Shown in pieces: positions 5,227 through 12,249 of a stretch of DNA of 13,134 nucleotides (its first letter is position 1; every line of letters starts with the position of its first letter). Below the pieces are notes generated by a model that saw only the letters and a list, made by a program, of their open reading frames with translations, had not been told where the DNA came from and ran no database searches. This DNA comes from Candidatus Merdimorpha stercoravium. GTDB lineage: Bacteria > Bacteroidota > Bacteroidia > Flavobacteriales > UBA1820. The position numbers and the translations under genes are program-made. The DNA lies in contig DVLY01000143.1 in NCBI GenBank assembly GCA_018715295.1, forward strand, positions 1 to 13,134. Direction: 5' to 3'.

Positions 5227-7566
5227 CTATATCTTTTGTATTTTGGCAAATTTAAGCAACATTTTCTTCTCGCCGATGTTGTCGAAGCGGATCGTTGCCT
5301 TCGCATCCGCTCCGGCGCCTTCCAGGGTGAGCACCGTCCCGTCGCCGAAACGTTCGTGCCGCACGCGGTCGCCCACGGCGAGGTTTCCCTGTCCGCCCGA
5401 AGCACCCGCTCCCGCCGCTGCCGCCACCGCCTTGCCGAGCGGCTTGAGGTTCTTCGGCGCAGCAGGACGCCCGAACGTACTGCCCGAAGGTCTTTCCACC
5501 CTGCGGCGGAAAGGCATCGAGGAGCCTGAATCCGACGCCGTGCCGAAGATGCCCGCATCCAGAATGGACGAACCGGCAGCGCGCCGCATCTCCTTCGGCA
5601 CGGAAAATTCCAGGTAACGGTCGTCGATCTCATCCACGAACCGGGACAATTCGCCATCGGTGAGTTTTCCCCAGCGGTAACGCTGTTCGGCGTAGGTGAG
5701 GATGGCCCGACGCTCGGCGCGGGTGAGCGCCACGTAAAACAGCCGGCGTTCCTCCTCGATCTCCTCGCGGGTCGAGGAACTCATCATGCTCGGGAACAGG
5801 TTTTCCTCCATCCCCGCCACGAACACCGTACCGAATTCCAGCCCCTTGGCCATGTGCACCGTCATCAGCGCCACCCGGTCCGTATCGGACTCCTCGCCCC
5901 GGTCCATGTCGGTAAGCAGGGCCACCTGCTGCACGAAGGTCGAGAGCGAAGCATCCTCGTCGGCGATCTCCTTCTGGCTCTCCACGAAGTCCTTGATGCT
6001 ATTGACCAACTCCTGTACGTTTTCATAGCGCGCCACATCCTCCGGGTCGGTCGCCGAACTCATCAGCGAAAGGATTCCCGACTCGCGCAGGATCTTGTCC
6101 GCCGCCTCGAACGCATCGAGGGTCGAAGCGTACACCCCGAAGGCCTGAATCATCGTCGCAAAGGCATCCAACTTGGCCCGCACCCCGGACTGGATCGCCA
6201 ACTGCGGCAGCCTGTCGAGCGCCCCGATCACCTCGAACACGCTCCGTCCGTAGTGGTTGGCCGCCACGATCAGTTTGTTGAGCGTCGTCTCGCCGATGCC
6301 CCGCGCCGGGTAATTGATCACGCGCAAGAGCGCCTCCTCGTCCTTCGGATTGACGGCCAGGCGCATGTACGCCAGCGCGTCCTTGATCTCCTTGCGCGCA
6401 TAGAAGGACTGCCCGCCCCAGATGCGGTACGGGATGTTGTGCCGCCGCAGGGCGTCTTCGATGGCACGGCTCTGGGCATTGGTGCGGTAGAGCACGGCAA
6501 AATCCTGGTAACGCGCCTTCGGATCGTCCTCCCGCAGGGATTTGATGGTCCGGGCGATGTAGTAAGCCTCGTCCCCGTCGGTGAGATTGCGCACTACCCG
6601 CACCGGTTCGCCGGTATCGTTGGCCGTCCAGACATCCTTGTCGAGTTTGTCGCGGTTTTTGGCGATCACGCTGTTGGCCGCCCCGACGATGTTCTTGGTC
6701 GAACGGTAATTCTGCTCCAGTTTGAAGACCCGGGCCTCGGGGTAGTCGCGGTTGAAGTGCAGGATGTTGGCGATGTTCGCCCCGCGGAACGAATAGATGC
6801 TCTGCGCATCGTCGCCCACCACGCAGATATTGCGGTAAAGGTCGGCCAGCGCCTTGACGATCAGGTACTGGGAATGGTTGGTATCCTGATACTCGTCCAC
6901 CAGGATATAGCGGAAACGGTCCTGATACTTGGCCAGTACGTCGGGAAAACGCGCCAGGAGCTCGTTGGTGCGCAGCAGCAGGTCGTCGAAATCCATCGCC
7001 CCCGCCTTGAAACACCGCTCGACATACTGGCGGTACACGTCGAGGAACTTCGGCCGGCGCGCCGCCGCGTCCGTTTCGGCGCATTCCGGATAACGGTCGT
7101 AGGCATTGACGGTGATCAGGTTGTTCTTCAACGAGGAGATACGCCCCTGGACCTGTTTGGGTTTGTAGATCTCCTTGTCCAGTTGCATGTCCTTGATGAT
7201 CTGGGTGAGCAGCCGCAGGCTGTCGTCCGTATCGTAAATGGTAAAATTGGAGGGAAAGCCCAGGCGGTGCGCCTCGGCGCGCAAAATCCGCGCAAAGACC
7301 GAATGGAACGTTCCCATCCACAGCGCCTGCGCATCGGAATACCCTACCATGGCCGAGATACGCGCCTGCATCTCGCGCGCCGCCTTGTTGGTAAAGGTCA
7401 GCGCCAGGATCTGAAACGGTGAAACACCCTTGCGGATCAAATGCGCGATCCGATACGTCAGCACCCGCGTCTTGCCCGACCCTGCCCCGGCGATGATCAT
7501 CATCGGTCCCTCGGTACATTCCACCGCCGCGCGCTGCGCATCGTTGAGTTCATCCAAATAAGACAT
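5227..7566 (-). CDS. uvrD: superfamily 1 DNA helicase UvrD/PcrA
   Basis: An ATP-dependent 3'-to-5' DNA helicase for nucleotide excision and mismatch repair, and for clearing proteins from DNA. All SF1A motifs appear in order in 779 residues: Q-motif LNDAQRAAV (7-15), Walker A GAGSGKT (27-33), Ia LTFTNKAAREM (56-66), and Walker B DEYQDTN (224-230). Motif III VVGDDAQSIYSFRG (249-262), IV LEQNYRST (283-290), V VALMTVHMAKGLEF (565-578) and VI YVALTRAERRAIL (611-623) follow. After an Ala/Gly/Pro-rich linker (about 665-725), a C-terminal Tudor-like domain (about 730-775; VGDRVRHERFGDGTV) matches the RNA-polymerase-contacting domain of PcrA/UvrD. The presence of that domain separates it from Rep. 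The start at 7566 has a GAGGAG site 5 nt before it. DUF4290 follows by 13 nt. Confidence 0.96.
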   Translation of the reverse strand: MSYLDELNDAQRAAVECTEGPMMIIAGAGSGKTRVLTYRIAHLIRKGVSPFQILALTFTNKAAREMQARISAMVGYSDAQALWMGTFHSVFARILRAEAHRLGFPSNFTIYDTDDSLRLLTQIIKDMQLDKEIYKPKQVQGRISSLKNNLITVNAYDRYPECAETDAAARRPKFLDVYRQYVERCFKAGAMDFDDLLLRTNELLARFPDVLAKYQDRFRYILVDEYQDTNHSQYLIVKALADLYRNICVVGDDAQSIYSFRGANIANILHFNRDYPEARVFKLEQNYRSTKNIVGAANSVIAKNRDKLDKDVWTANDTGEPVRVVRNLTDGDEAYYIARTIKSLREDDPKARYQDFAVLYRTNAQSRAIEDALRRHNIPYRIWGGQSFYARKEIKDALAYMRLAVNPKDEEALLRVINYPARGIGETTLNKLIVAANHYGRSVFEVIGALDRLPQLAIQSGVRAKLDAFATMIQAFGVYASTLDAFEAADKILRESGILSLMSSATDPEDVARYENVQELVNSIKDFVESQKEIADEDASLSTFVQQVALLTDMDRGEESDTDRVALMTVHMAKGLEFGTVFVAGMEENLFPSMMSSSTREEIEEERRLFYVALTRAERRAILTYAEQRYRWGKLTDGELSRFVDEIDDRYLEFSVPKEMRRAAGSSILDAGIFGTASDSGSSMPFRRRVERPSGSTFGRPAAPKNLKPLGKAVAAAAGAGASGGQGNLAVGDRVRHERFGDGTVLTLEGAGADAKATIRFDNIGEKKMLLKFAKIQKI

Positions 7567-7650
7567 CTTTTCTCCTCTCTCCTTCTTCGTTTTATCGCTT
7601 ATTTTTTCGATTCTTTCTCTTCTTTGCCGTCTTCCCCCCTTCCTCGCTTT
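7567..7650. other. polypurine leader of uvrD (pyrimidine-rich on plus strand)
   Basis: In this stretch 75 of 84 plus-strand bases are pyrimidines, and 7567-7588 has none but pyrimidines. The uvrD mRNA leader is therefore nearly all purine. It contains the uvrD ribosome site. The 122-nt gap between TIGR02757 and uvrD holds no gene and no TAnnTTTG element that I can find. Confidence 0.6.
7572..7577 (-). promoter_or_regulatory. Shine-Dalgarno site of uvrD
   Basis: GAGGAG on the minus strand, 5 nt before the ATG at 7566. It is the best spaced ribosome site in the window and fixes the uvrD start. Confidence 0.6.
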
Positions 7651-7688
7651 TCAAGGCCAAGGAATACCTTTTCTCCCGCTCCCCCCGC

Positions 7689-8498
7689 TCAAAGCGTCCC
7701 GCTTTCCCCCAGGGAAAACAGCGCCAGGTCGTACTTGACCGGATCGGACGGATCGTACCGGCGAAGCGCCCGGTCCAGTTCCTCCACCGCCCGACGGTCG
7801 TCCTGCCGCCGCGTCAGCAGGCCCAAACTCCGGGAAACCCGCCCCACGTGGACATCCAGCGGCATGGACAGGTCCGAAGGCCGCACCCGCTCCCACAGCC
7901 CCAGGTCGATGCCCCCCTCGCGGCGCACCATCCAACGCAGGAAGAGGTGCAGACGCTTGCACGCCGAACCGCGCTGCGGACAGGAAATATGCCGTCCCAA
8001 CGGGTAGTCCCCCGCCGAGGCCAGCATCTGCTCGCGGAAACGGGCGATCCCATCCCACATTCCCCGCTCTCCCCCTCGGGGTGCGAAGACCGCCTCCAGC
8101 GAACCGTAGCGACGGTACACCTCCCGCAATCCCGCCAGGAAGAACGCCAGGTCGCTCTGCGAAAACGTCCGGTGCACGGCTTTCCCTGCCTGCGGGGAAG
8201 GATTCCTCCCGTTTTCCATCACGTATCGGTAGGGCGAATCGCCCATCGGCTCCAGCAACCTCCGGCACGAAGACAGGATCGACGCGCGCCTCCCCCAAGC
8301 CAGCGTAGCACAGAGTATCCCCGCCACTTCGATGTCTTCCGGGCGCGAATACCGCCGGGGGAACTGCACCGGATCGCCCACGACGAACTCCGCCGCATCG
8401 ATCCGCGCATAGGCCCGCTCCAACAGCTCCCCGAGTGCCGGCGTTGCGACTGCCGCAGAGTCTACTGCTGCGCCATTTTCCTCTCTACCGTCCGGCAT
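7689..8498 (-). CDS. TIGR02757 (DUF2400) family protein
   Basis: A 269-residue protein of the TIGR02757/DUF2400 family, whose function is not established. Family features seen: GDPVQFPRRYSRPEDIEVAG (41-60), then CATLAWGRRASIL (63-75), FSQSDLAFFLAGLREVY (112-128), and CPQRGSACKRLHLFLRWMVR (173-192). LWERVRPSDLSMPLDVHVGRVSRSLGLL (201-228) and YDPSDPVKYDLALFSLG (248-264) complete the pattern. The helical order and the late 'PLD.H' segment have been likened to helix-hairpin-helix DNA glycosylases, but I see no proof of activity. The first 25 residues precede the conserved part and are Ala/acid-rich. The start overlaps the end of the LolD-like gene by 14 nt, which suggests translational coupling. 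No signal peptide is present. Confidence 0.9.
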   Translation of the reverse strand: MPDGREENGAAVDSAAVATPALGELLERAYARIDAAEFVVGDPVQFPRRYSRPEDIEVAGILCATLAWGRRASILSSCRRLLEPMGDSPYRYVMENGRNPSPQAGKAVHRTFSQSDLAFFLAGLREVYRRYGSLEAVFAPRGGERGMWDGIARFREQMLASAGDYPLGRHISCPQRGSACKRLHLFLRWMVRREGGIDLGLWERVRPSDLSMPLDVHVGRVSRSLGLLTRRQDDRRAVEELDRALRRYDPSDPVKYDLALFSLGESGTL

Positions 8499-9219
8499 CG
8501 TCCGCCTCCGTCTGCTTGATCCCCGAACACAACTCTACGGTGCGTTCTATCACGCCGTCGCGCATCTCGAACCTCCGGTCGGCCATATCGGCCAACGAAG
8601 GGTTGTGCGTTACCACCACGAACGTCTGCCCGAAACGATCCCGCAGGTCGAGGAACAAACGGTGCAGGCTGTCCGCATTGCGGCTGTCCAGATTGCCGGA
8701 AGGCTCGTCGGCCAACACGACGCTGGGGCGGTTGATCAGCGCCCGGGCGATGGCCACCCGCTGCGCTTCGCCCCCCGAGAGTTCCGAAGGCAAGTGGTGC
8801 GCCCGGTGGGTGAGCCCCATGAATTCCAACAGGTCCATCGCCTGCTTTTCCGCCTCTTTCAGGGTCCGTCCGGCGATCATCGCCGGCAGGCAGACGTTCT
8901 CCAGCGCGTCGAACTCCGGCAGCAAACGGTGGAACTGGAAGATGAACCCTACGTTGCGGTTGCGGAAACGGGACAAGCGCCGGTCGCCCAGACGGTCGGT
9001 GCGCTCCCCGTCTATCTCCACATAGGACTCCTGACCGGGCACGGGGGTGAAATCGTCAAGCGTTCCCAGGATCTGGAGCAGGGTCGTCTTTCCGGCTCCC
9101 GAAGGCCCCACCACCGAAACGATTTCCCCGGCGGCTACTTCGGCGCTGACCCCCTTGAGCACCTCCAGCGAACCGAAGGATTTGTGTATGTTGACCGCTT
9201 TTATCATCTGTTTTGCCAT
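8485..9219 (-). CDS. lolD: ABC transporter ATP-binding protein, LolD-like
   Basis: This cytoplasmic ATPase subunit probably drives a MacB/LolCDE-type exporter, such as lipoprotein release from the inner membrane. Its 244 residues contain Walker A GPSGAGKTT (38-46), Q-loop Gln95, signature LSGGEAQRVAIARAL (147-161), Walker B VVLADEPSGNLD (167-178) and H-loop His205. PSGNLD in the Walker B/D-loop is typical of the LolD/MacB/FtsE group. A loop at about 54-66 (DDFTPVPGQES) makes the first beta-hairpin slightly longer than usual. No permease gene (lolC/lolE) is in the window, so the partner is encoded elsewhere and the exact substrate is unproven. The ATG at 9219 lies only 4 nt after a promoter -7 element. 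The in-frame ATG at 9207 (MIKAVNIHKSFG) matches where family members usually begin and may be the true start. Confidence 0.88.
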   Translation of the reverse strand: MAKQMIKAVNIHKSFGSLEVLKGVSAEVAAGEIVSVVGPSGAGKTTLLQILGTLDDFTPVPGQESYVEIDGERTDRLGDRRLSRFRNRNVGFIFQFHRLLPEFDALENVCLPAMIAGRTLKEAEKQAMDLLEFMGLTHRAHHLPSELSGGEAQRVAIARALINRPSVVLADEPSGNLDSRNADSLHRLFLDLRDRFGQTFVVVTHNPSLADMADRRFEMRDGVIERTVELCSGIKQTEADDAGR

Positions 9220-9223
9220 TGAA

Positions 9224-9231
9224 CAAAATTA
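9224..9231 (-). promoter_or_regulatory. TAnnTTTG -7 element for lolD
   Basis: TAATTTTG on the minus strand is an exact match to the Bacteroidota -7 consensus TAnnTTTG. I see no convincing -33 TTTG about 19-21 nt upstream; that part is GC-rich. The element ends 4 nt before the annotated ATG, so transcription would start at or within the first codons. It is read from the minus strand of the divergent region shared with the hydrolase gene. Confidence 0.5.
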
Positions 9232-9334
9232 GGAAAATAACCCGAACGGGCCGGGGGAGGAATTTGAAAAAATATTAACTTTTCGGATTGTCTTAAAAAT
9301 CCCGTCCCTCCTTACGAACTTTAGCTAAAAATCC

Positions 9335-9342
9335 TACATTTG
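9335..9342 (+). promoter_or_regulatory. TAnnTTTG -7 element for the lipoprotein hydrolase
   Basis: TACATTTG exactly matches the Bacteroidota -7 consensus. It lies 32 nt before the ATG at 9375 and implies a leader of about 20-25 nt. The -33 region (about 9312) reads TTAC and is a weak match. The position in an AT-rich gap directly before a gene supports it. Confidence 0.65.
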
Positions 9343-9374
9343 TCGCCATCGAAACACTATCAAACGCACGCACA

Positions 9375-10880
9375 ATGAAAAACTTCCTCGACCGCTTCCT
9401 CAAGGTCCTTTTCCTGTCCGCTCTGGCGGCTCTGATCGCCGTTTCCTGTTCCAAAACCGACGGCCCCGGCGGGGACGACGACCCGGACGACGGCACCGTG
9501 CCCCCCCAGTGGGCCTGCACCCTCAAATCCATCTCTTTCGCTCCGAAAGACAACCCCGGCCTTACCGCCACCTGTTCGCACCGCCTGCTGGCCGGCACTT
9601 ACTACGTAACGATCCCCATCGGCGTACCCCTGAACAACCTCAAGGCTACCTTCAACGTCTCGGACGGAGCGAAAGTCGAGATCGACGGCAAGGCCATGAC
9701 TTCGGGCGTAACCCCGCACGACTACTCCAAACTGGTCCGGATAAAGGTTACCTCGATGGACGGATCGGCCTCGGCCTACTATTACGTAAATGTCCAGAAC
9801 GGCATCGACAAGATCGACAAACTGGTGTACGACTTCATGGAAAAGTACTCCATCCCCGGCATCTCGGTCTCCATCGCCCACAAAGGCAAGCTGGTCTTCG
9901 CCCGCGGCTACGGCTATGCCGACAAGGACAATTACGAACGCCTGGAGCCCAACTACATGCTCCGTCTGGCCAGCTGCTCCAAACCCTTCGCCTCGATGTG
10001 CATCATGCGCCTGTTGGACGAAGGCAAGCTCAAACTCACCGACCGTCCCTTCGCTCTGGGCGGAGTACTCTACGAACAGTTCCCCGACCACAAGGCCAAC
10101 TTCGAACAGATGACCATCCGCAGCTTTCTGGAGCACACCAGCGGCATCAACCAGGCGGCCAAATTCGACCCGATGTTCGACAACAACATCACCAAGCAGC
10201 TCTCCAACATCGAAACGATCGAGTACGTGGTCAAAAACTTCGACTCCAACTACGCCCCCGGTGAAAAATACCAGTACTCCAACTTCGGCTACTGCGTACT
10301 GGGACGCGTGGTGGAAGCCATCACCGGAATGCCCTACGAGGATTACCTCAAACAAGCCGTCCTCGAACCGGCCGGAGCGAAAAACATCCGGGTAGGCTCC
10401 ACCGGATTGGCCAACCGCCTGCCCAACGAATCCGTCTACTACTCCCAAGACGGCACCAACGGTTACGGCAACGACATGAAACGCCTCGACTCCTGCGGAG
10501 GTCTCATCGCCTCCACCCCCGACCTGATGCGGATGGCCTGCGCGCTGGACGGTCAGGACGACCGCCCCGATATCTTCCCCCAGTACATCCTCGACCTGAT
10601 GGTAACCCCCTCGACTGCCTACCGATACTATGCGTTGGGCTGGCGGGTCGGACACTCCCTGTATCCCGGCGCGGCCTACCACAGCGGCAACCTGGCCGGT
10701 ACAGCCACCATGTGGGCCCGCAATTACAACGGCGATACCCATTGCGCCATCCTGTGCAATTCGCGCAGCTATCTCAACCAGTCCAGCGGTTCGTTCGACG
10801 ATGCGCTGTACGTGCTGCTCTCGCGGGTAATGGCCACCGGCAACTGGCCCGACCAAGACCTCTTCCCCGAATTTGAATAA
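9375..10880 (+). CDS. surface lipoprotein, serine hydrolase (beta-lactamase/class C family)
   Basis: This 501-residue lipoprotein is probably a serine hydrolase or peptidase of the PF00144 group, related to class C beta-lactamases, DD-peptidases and esterases. The signal peptide ends in a lipobox, LIAVSC, with lipidated Cys25. The following SKTDG and Asp-rich run (26-39) resemble the Bacteroidota surface-export signal, so it may face outward. Residues about 48-140 form an Ig-like/DUF5018-like beta domain. The catalytic domain begins near 143. Ser200-x-x-Lys203 (SCSK), Tyr301-Ser-Asn303 and His436-Ser-Gly438 are the three active-site motifs, all intact. The substrate cannot be told from sequence: these folds may cleave peptides, D-amino acid links or esters, and beta-lactam hydrolysis should not be assumed. 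It is a single-gene unit with a promoter before it and a strong terminator after it. Confidence 0.88.
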   Translation: MKNFLDRFLKVLFLSALAALIAVSCSKTDGPGGDDDPDDGTVPPQWACTLKSISFAPKDNPGLTATCSHRLLAGTYYVTIPIGVPLNNLKATFNVSDGAKVEIDGKAMTSGVTPHDYSKLVRIKVTSMDGSASAYYYVNVQNGIDKIDKLVYDFMEKYSIPGISVSIAHKGKLVFARGYGYADKDNYERLEPNYMLRLASCSKPFASMCIMRLLDEGKLKLTDRPFALGGVLYEQFPDHKANFEQMTIRSFLEHTSGINQAAKFDPMFDNNITKQLSNIETIEYVVKNFDSNYAPGEKYQYSNFGYCVLGRVVEAITGMPYEDYLKQAVLEPAGAKNIRVGSTGLANRLPNESVYYSQDGTNGYGNDMKRLDSCGGLIASTPDLMRMACALDGQDDRPDIFPQYILDLMVTPSTAYRYYALGWRVGHSLYPGAAYHSGNLAGTATMWARNYNGDTHCAILCNSRSYLNQSSGSFDDALYVLLSRVMATGNWPDQDLFPEFE

Positions 10881-10914
10881 CACATCAGGGCGATCCTCCG
10901 CCCCACCGACCACC

Positions 10915-10951
10915 AAAGCGGGTCTGCGCGCAATGCGCGCAGACCCGCTTT
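10915..10951 (+). terminator. strong intrinsic terminator after the hydrolase gene
   Basis: A perfect 16-bp stem (10915-10930 with 10936-10951), extended by one C-G pair to leave an AAT loop, begins AAAGCGGG and ends CCCGCTTT, and is followed by CTTTAC. It lies 34 nt past the hydrolase stop and isolates that gene from the dehydrogenase unit. The AAA/TTT ends make it partly bidirectional. Confidence 0.9.
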
Positions 10952-11031
10952 CTTTACCCTCCCTTTCCTCCTAAAAGGTTTTTACAAAAAACACACCTAC
11001 CCCCTTTTTTCTGTTTTTCCGGACAAAGGAT

Positions 11032-11039
11032 TACCTTTG
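11032..11039 (+). promoter_or_regulatory. TAnnTTTG -7 element for the dehydrogenase operon
   Basis: TACCTTTG exactly matches the Bacteroidota -7 consensus, 34 nt before the ATG at 11074. A T-rich segment about 11005-11018 sits at the -33 distance but lacks a clean TTTG. With the terminator at 10915-10951 just upstream, it marks the start of the two-gene redox unit. Confidence 0.65.
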
Positions 11040-11073
11040 CTATGCGCCATTTGCGGCGAAAAATATCTCTAAA

Positions 11074-12249
11074 ATGAAAAACTTCGTTTACAGCCAGCCC
11101 ACCGAAATCGTTTTCGGGGCCGGCACCCATCAGGAGATCGGCCAGCGCCTCGAACCCATCGCCCGCCGCGTACTGCTGGTTTATGGAGGCCACAGTGCCC
11201 AGAAAAGCGGCCTTCTCGACCGCGTTCGCCGCTCCCTGGAAGCCTCCGGCATCCACTGGCGGGAACTGGGGGGCATCCAACCCAACCCGCGCCTTGCCCC
11301 GGTGGAAGCCGGCATCGACCTGGTTCGCCGCGAAAACCTCGAAGGCCTGCTGGCCGTAGGCGGGGGCAGCGTGATCGACACGGCCAAAGCCATCGCCGCC
11401 GTCGCTCCTTATCCGGGGGAGGTCTGGGACTTTTTCTGCGGCAAAGCCGTCCCGCAGCAATGCCTGCCGGTGGTTACCCTGCTCACCATCCCCGCCGCCG
11501 GGAGCGAAGCCTCCGACTCGTGCGTACTCACCCGGGAACAGGACGAGCGGCCGATAAAGAAAGGCTTTCACACCCCGCTGATACGCCCCCGGCTGTCCAT
11601 CCTCGACCCTACCCTCACCTACACCCTGCCGGCCTATCAGACGGCTGCCGGCGGCGTGGACATCATGGCCCATGTCCTGGAGCGCTACTTCACCCGGGAG
11701 CCGGATGTCGATCTGTCCGACCGCCTGTGCGAAGCCGTCCTGCGCACCGTCATCGCCCACCTTCCCCGCGCACTCGAACAGCCGGACGACTACTCCGCCC
11801 GCGCACAACTGATGTGGGCCGGCACCTTGGCCCACAACGACCTGCTGTCCGCCGGCCGCATCGGCGACTGGGCCTCGCACGCCATCGCCCACCAACCCAG
11901 CGCCCTGTACGACATGACGCACGGGGCGGCGCTGGCCATCGTGCTGCCCGCCTGGATGAAATACGTCTATCGCCACGACGTAGCCCGCTTCGCCCGTTTT
12001 GCGGTGCGCGTATGGGGCGTGGAAGACGATTTCGCCGCACCGGAAAAGACCGCTCTCGAAGGCATCCGCCGTACCGAGGCTTTCTTCGCATCGCTGGGGC
12101 TGCCCACCTGTTTTTCCCACACGGACATCCCTTACTCGTCGTTCGGGAAGATGGCCGACCTGGCCACTGCCAACGGAAGCCAAACCATCGGGCACTTCGC
12201 CGAACTCACCCGGGACGACGTGTACGAGATCTATCACCTGGCGCTATGA
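11074..12249 (+). CDS. iron-containing alcohol/aldehyde dehydrogenase, YqhD/BDH-like
   Basis: A cytoplasmic NAD(P)H-dependent type III alcohol dehydrogenase that most likely reduces aldehydes to alcohols. At 391 residues it has normal family length. The nucleotide-binding half shows LLVYGGHSAQKSG (34-46), GGIQPNPR (66-73) and GGGSVIDTAKAIA (96-108). The metal ligands line up with the YqhD set at an offset of two: Asp196, His200, His269 and His283. The close match to the YqhD/butanol-dehydrogenase branch, as against fucO or glycerol-dehydrogenase types, points to NADPH and short or reactive aldehydes; the actual substrate is inferred. The ATG at 11074 has no Shine-Dalgarno site but follows an A-rich leader. 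Its stop overlaps the next start in ATGA. Confidence 0.92.
   Translation: MKNFVYSQPTEIVFGAGTHQEIGQRLEPIARRVLLVYGGHSAQKSGLLDRVRRSLEASGIHWRELGGIQPNPRLAPVEAGIDLVRRENLEGLLAVGGGSVIDTAKAIAAVAPYPGEVWDFFCGKAVPQQCLPVVTLLTIPAAGSEASDSCVLTREQDERPIKKGFHTPLIRPRLSILDPTLTYTLPAYQTAAGGVDIMAHVLERYFTREPDVDLSDRLCEAVLRTVIAHLPRALEQPDDYSARAQLMWAGTLAHNDLLSAGRIGDWASHAIAHQPSALYDMTHGAALAIVLPAWMKYVYRHDVARFARFAVRVWGVEDDFAAPEKTALEGIRRTEAFFASLGLPTCFSHTDIPYSSFGKMADLATANGSQTIGHFAELTRDDVYEIYHLAL

Noticed and set aside
5214..5657. N-terminal extension of the DUF4290 frame up to an ATG at 5657.
   Set aside because: It overlaps the helicase C-terminal region in another frame and looks like out-of-frame sequence. The ATG at 5213 sits just after the helicase stop and matches the family start.
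5854..7422. A 522-codon open frame on the plus strand.
   Set aside because: Entirely antisense to the helicase gene, which has every SF1 motif. No domain or ribosome site was seen.
7651..7668. CAAGGCCAAGG / AAGG...CCTT small inverted repeats after TIGR02757, considered as a terminator.
   Set aside because: Stems of four bases and no T-run on the minus strand.
9239..9256. CCCG-AA-CGGG hairpin in the divergent promoter region.
   Set aside because: Four-base stem with a two-base loop and no T-run. It is neither a terminator nor a convincing operator.
9360..10916. A 518-codon open frame on the minus strand.
   Set aside because: Antisense to the lipoprotein hydrolase, which has intact catalytic motifs, a lipobox and a promoter. 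The Val/Gly-rich translation is typical of antisense frames.
10954..12237. A 427-codon open frame on the minus strand.
   Set aside because: Antisense to the iron-dependent dehydrogenase, whose metal ligands all align. It starts in coding DNA with no promoter.
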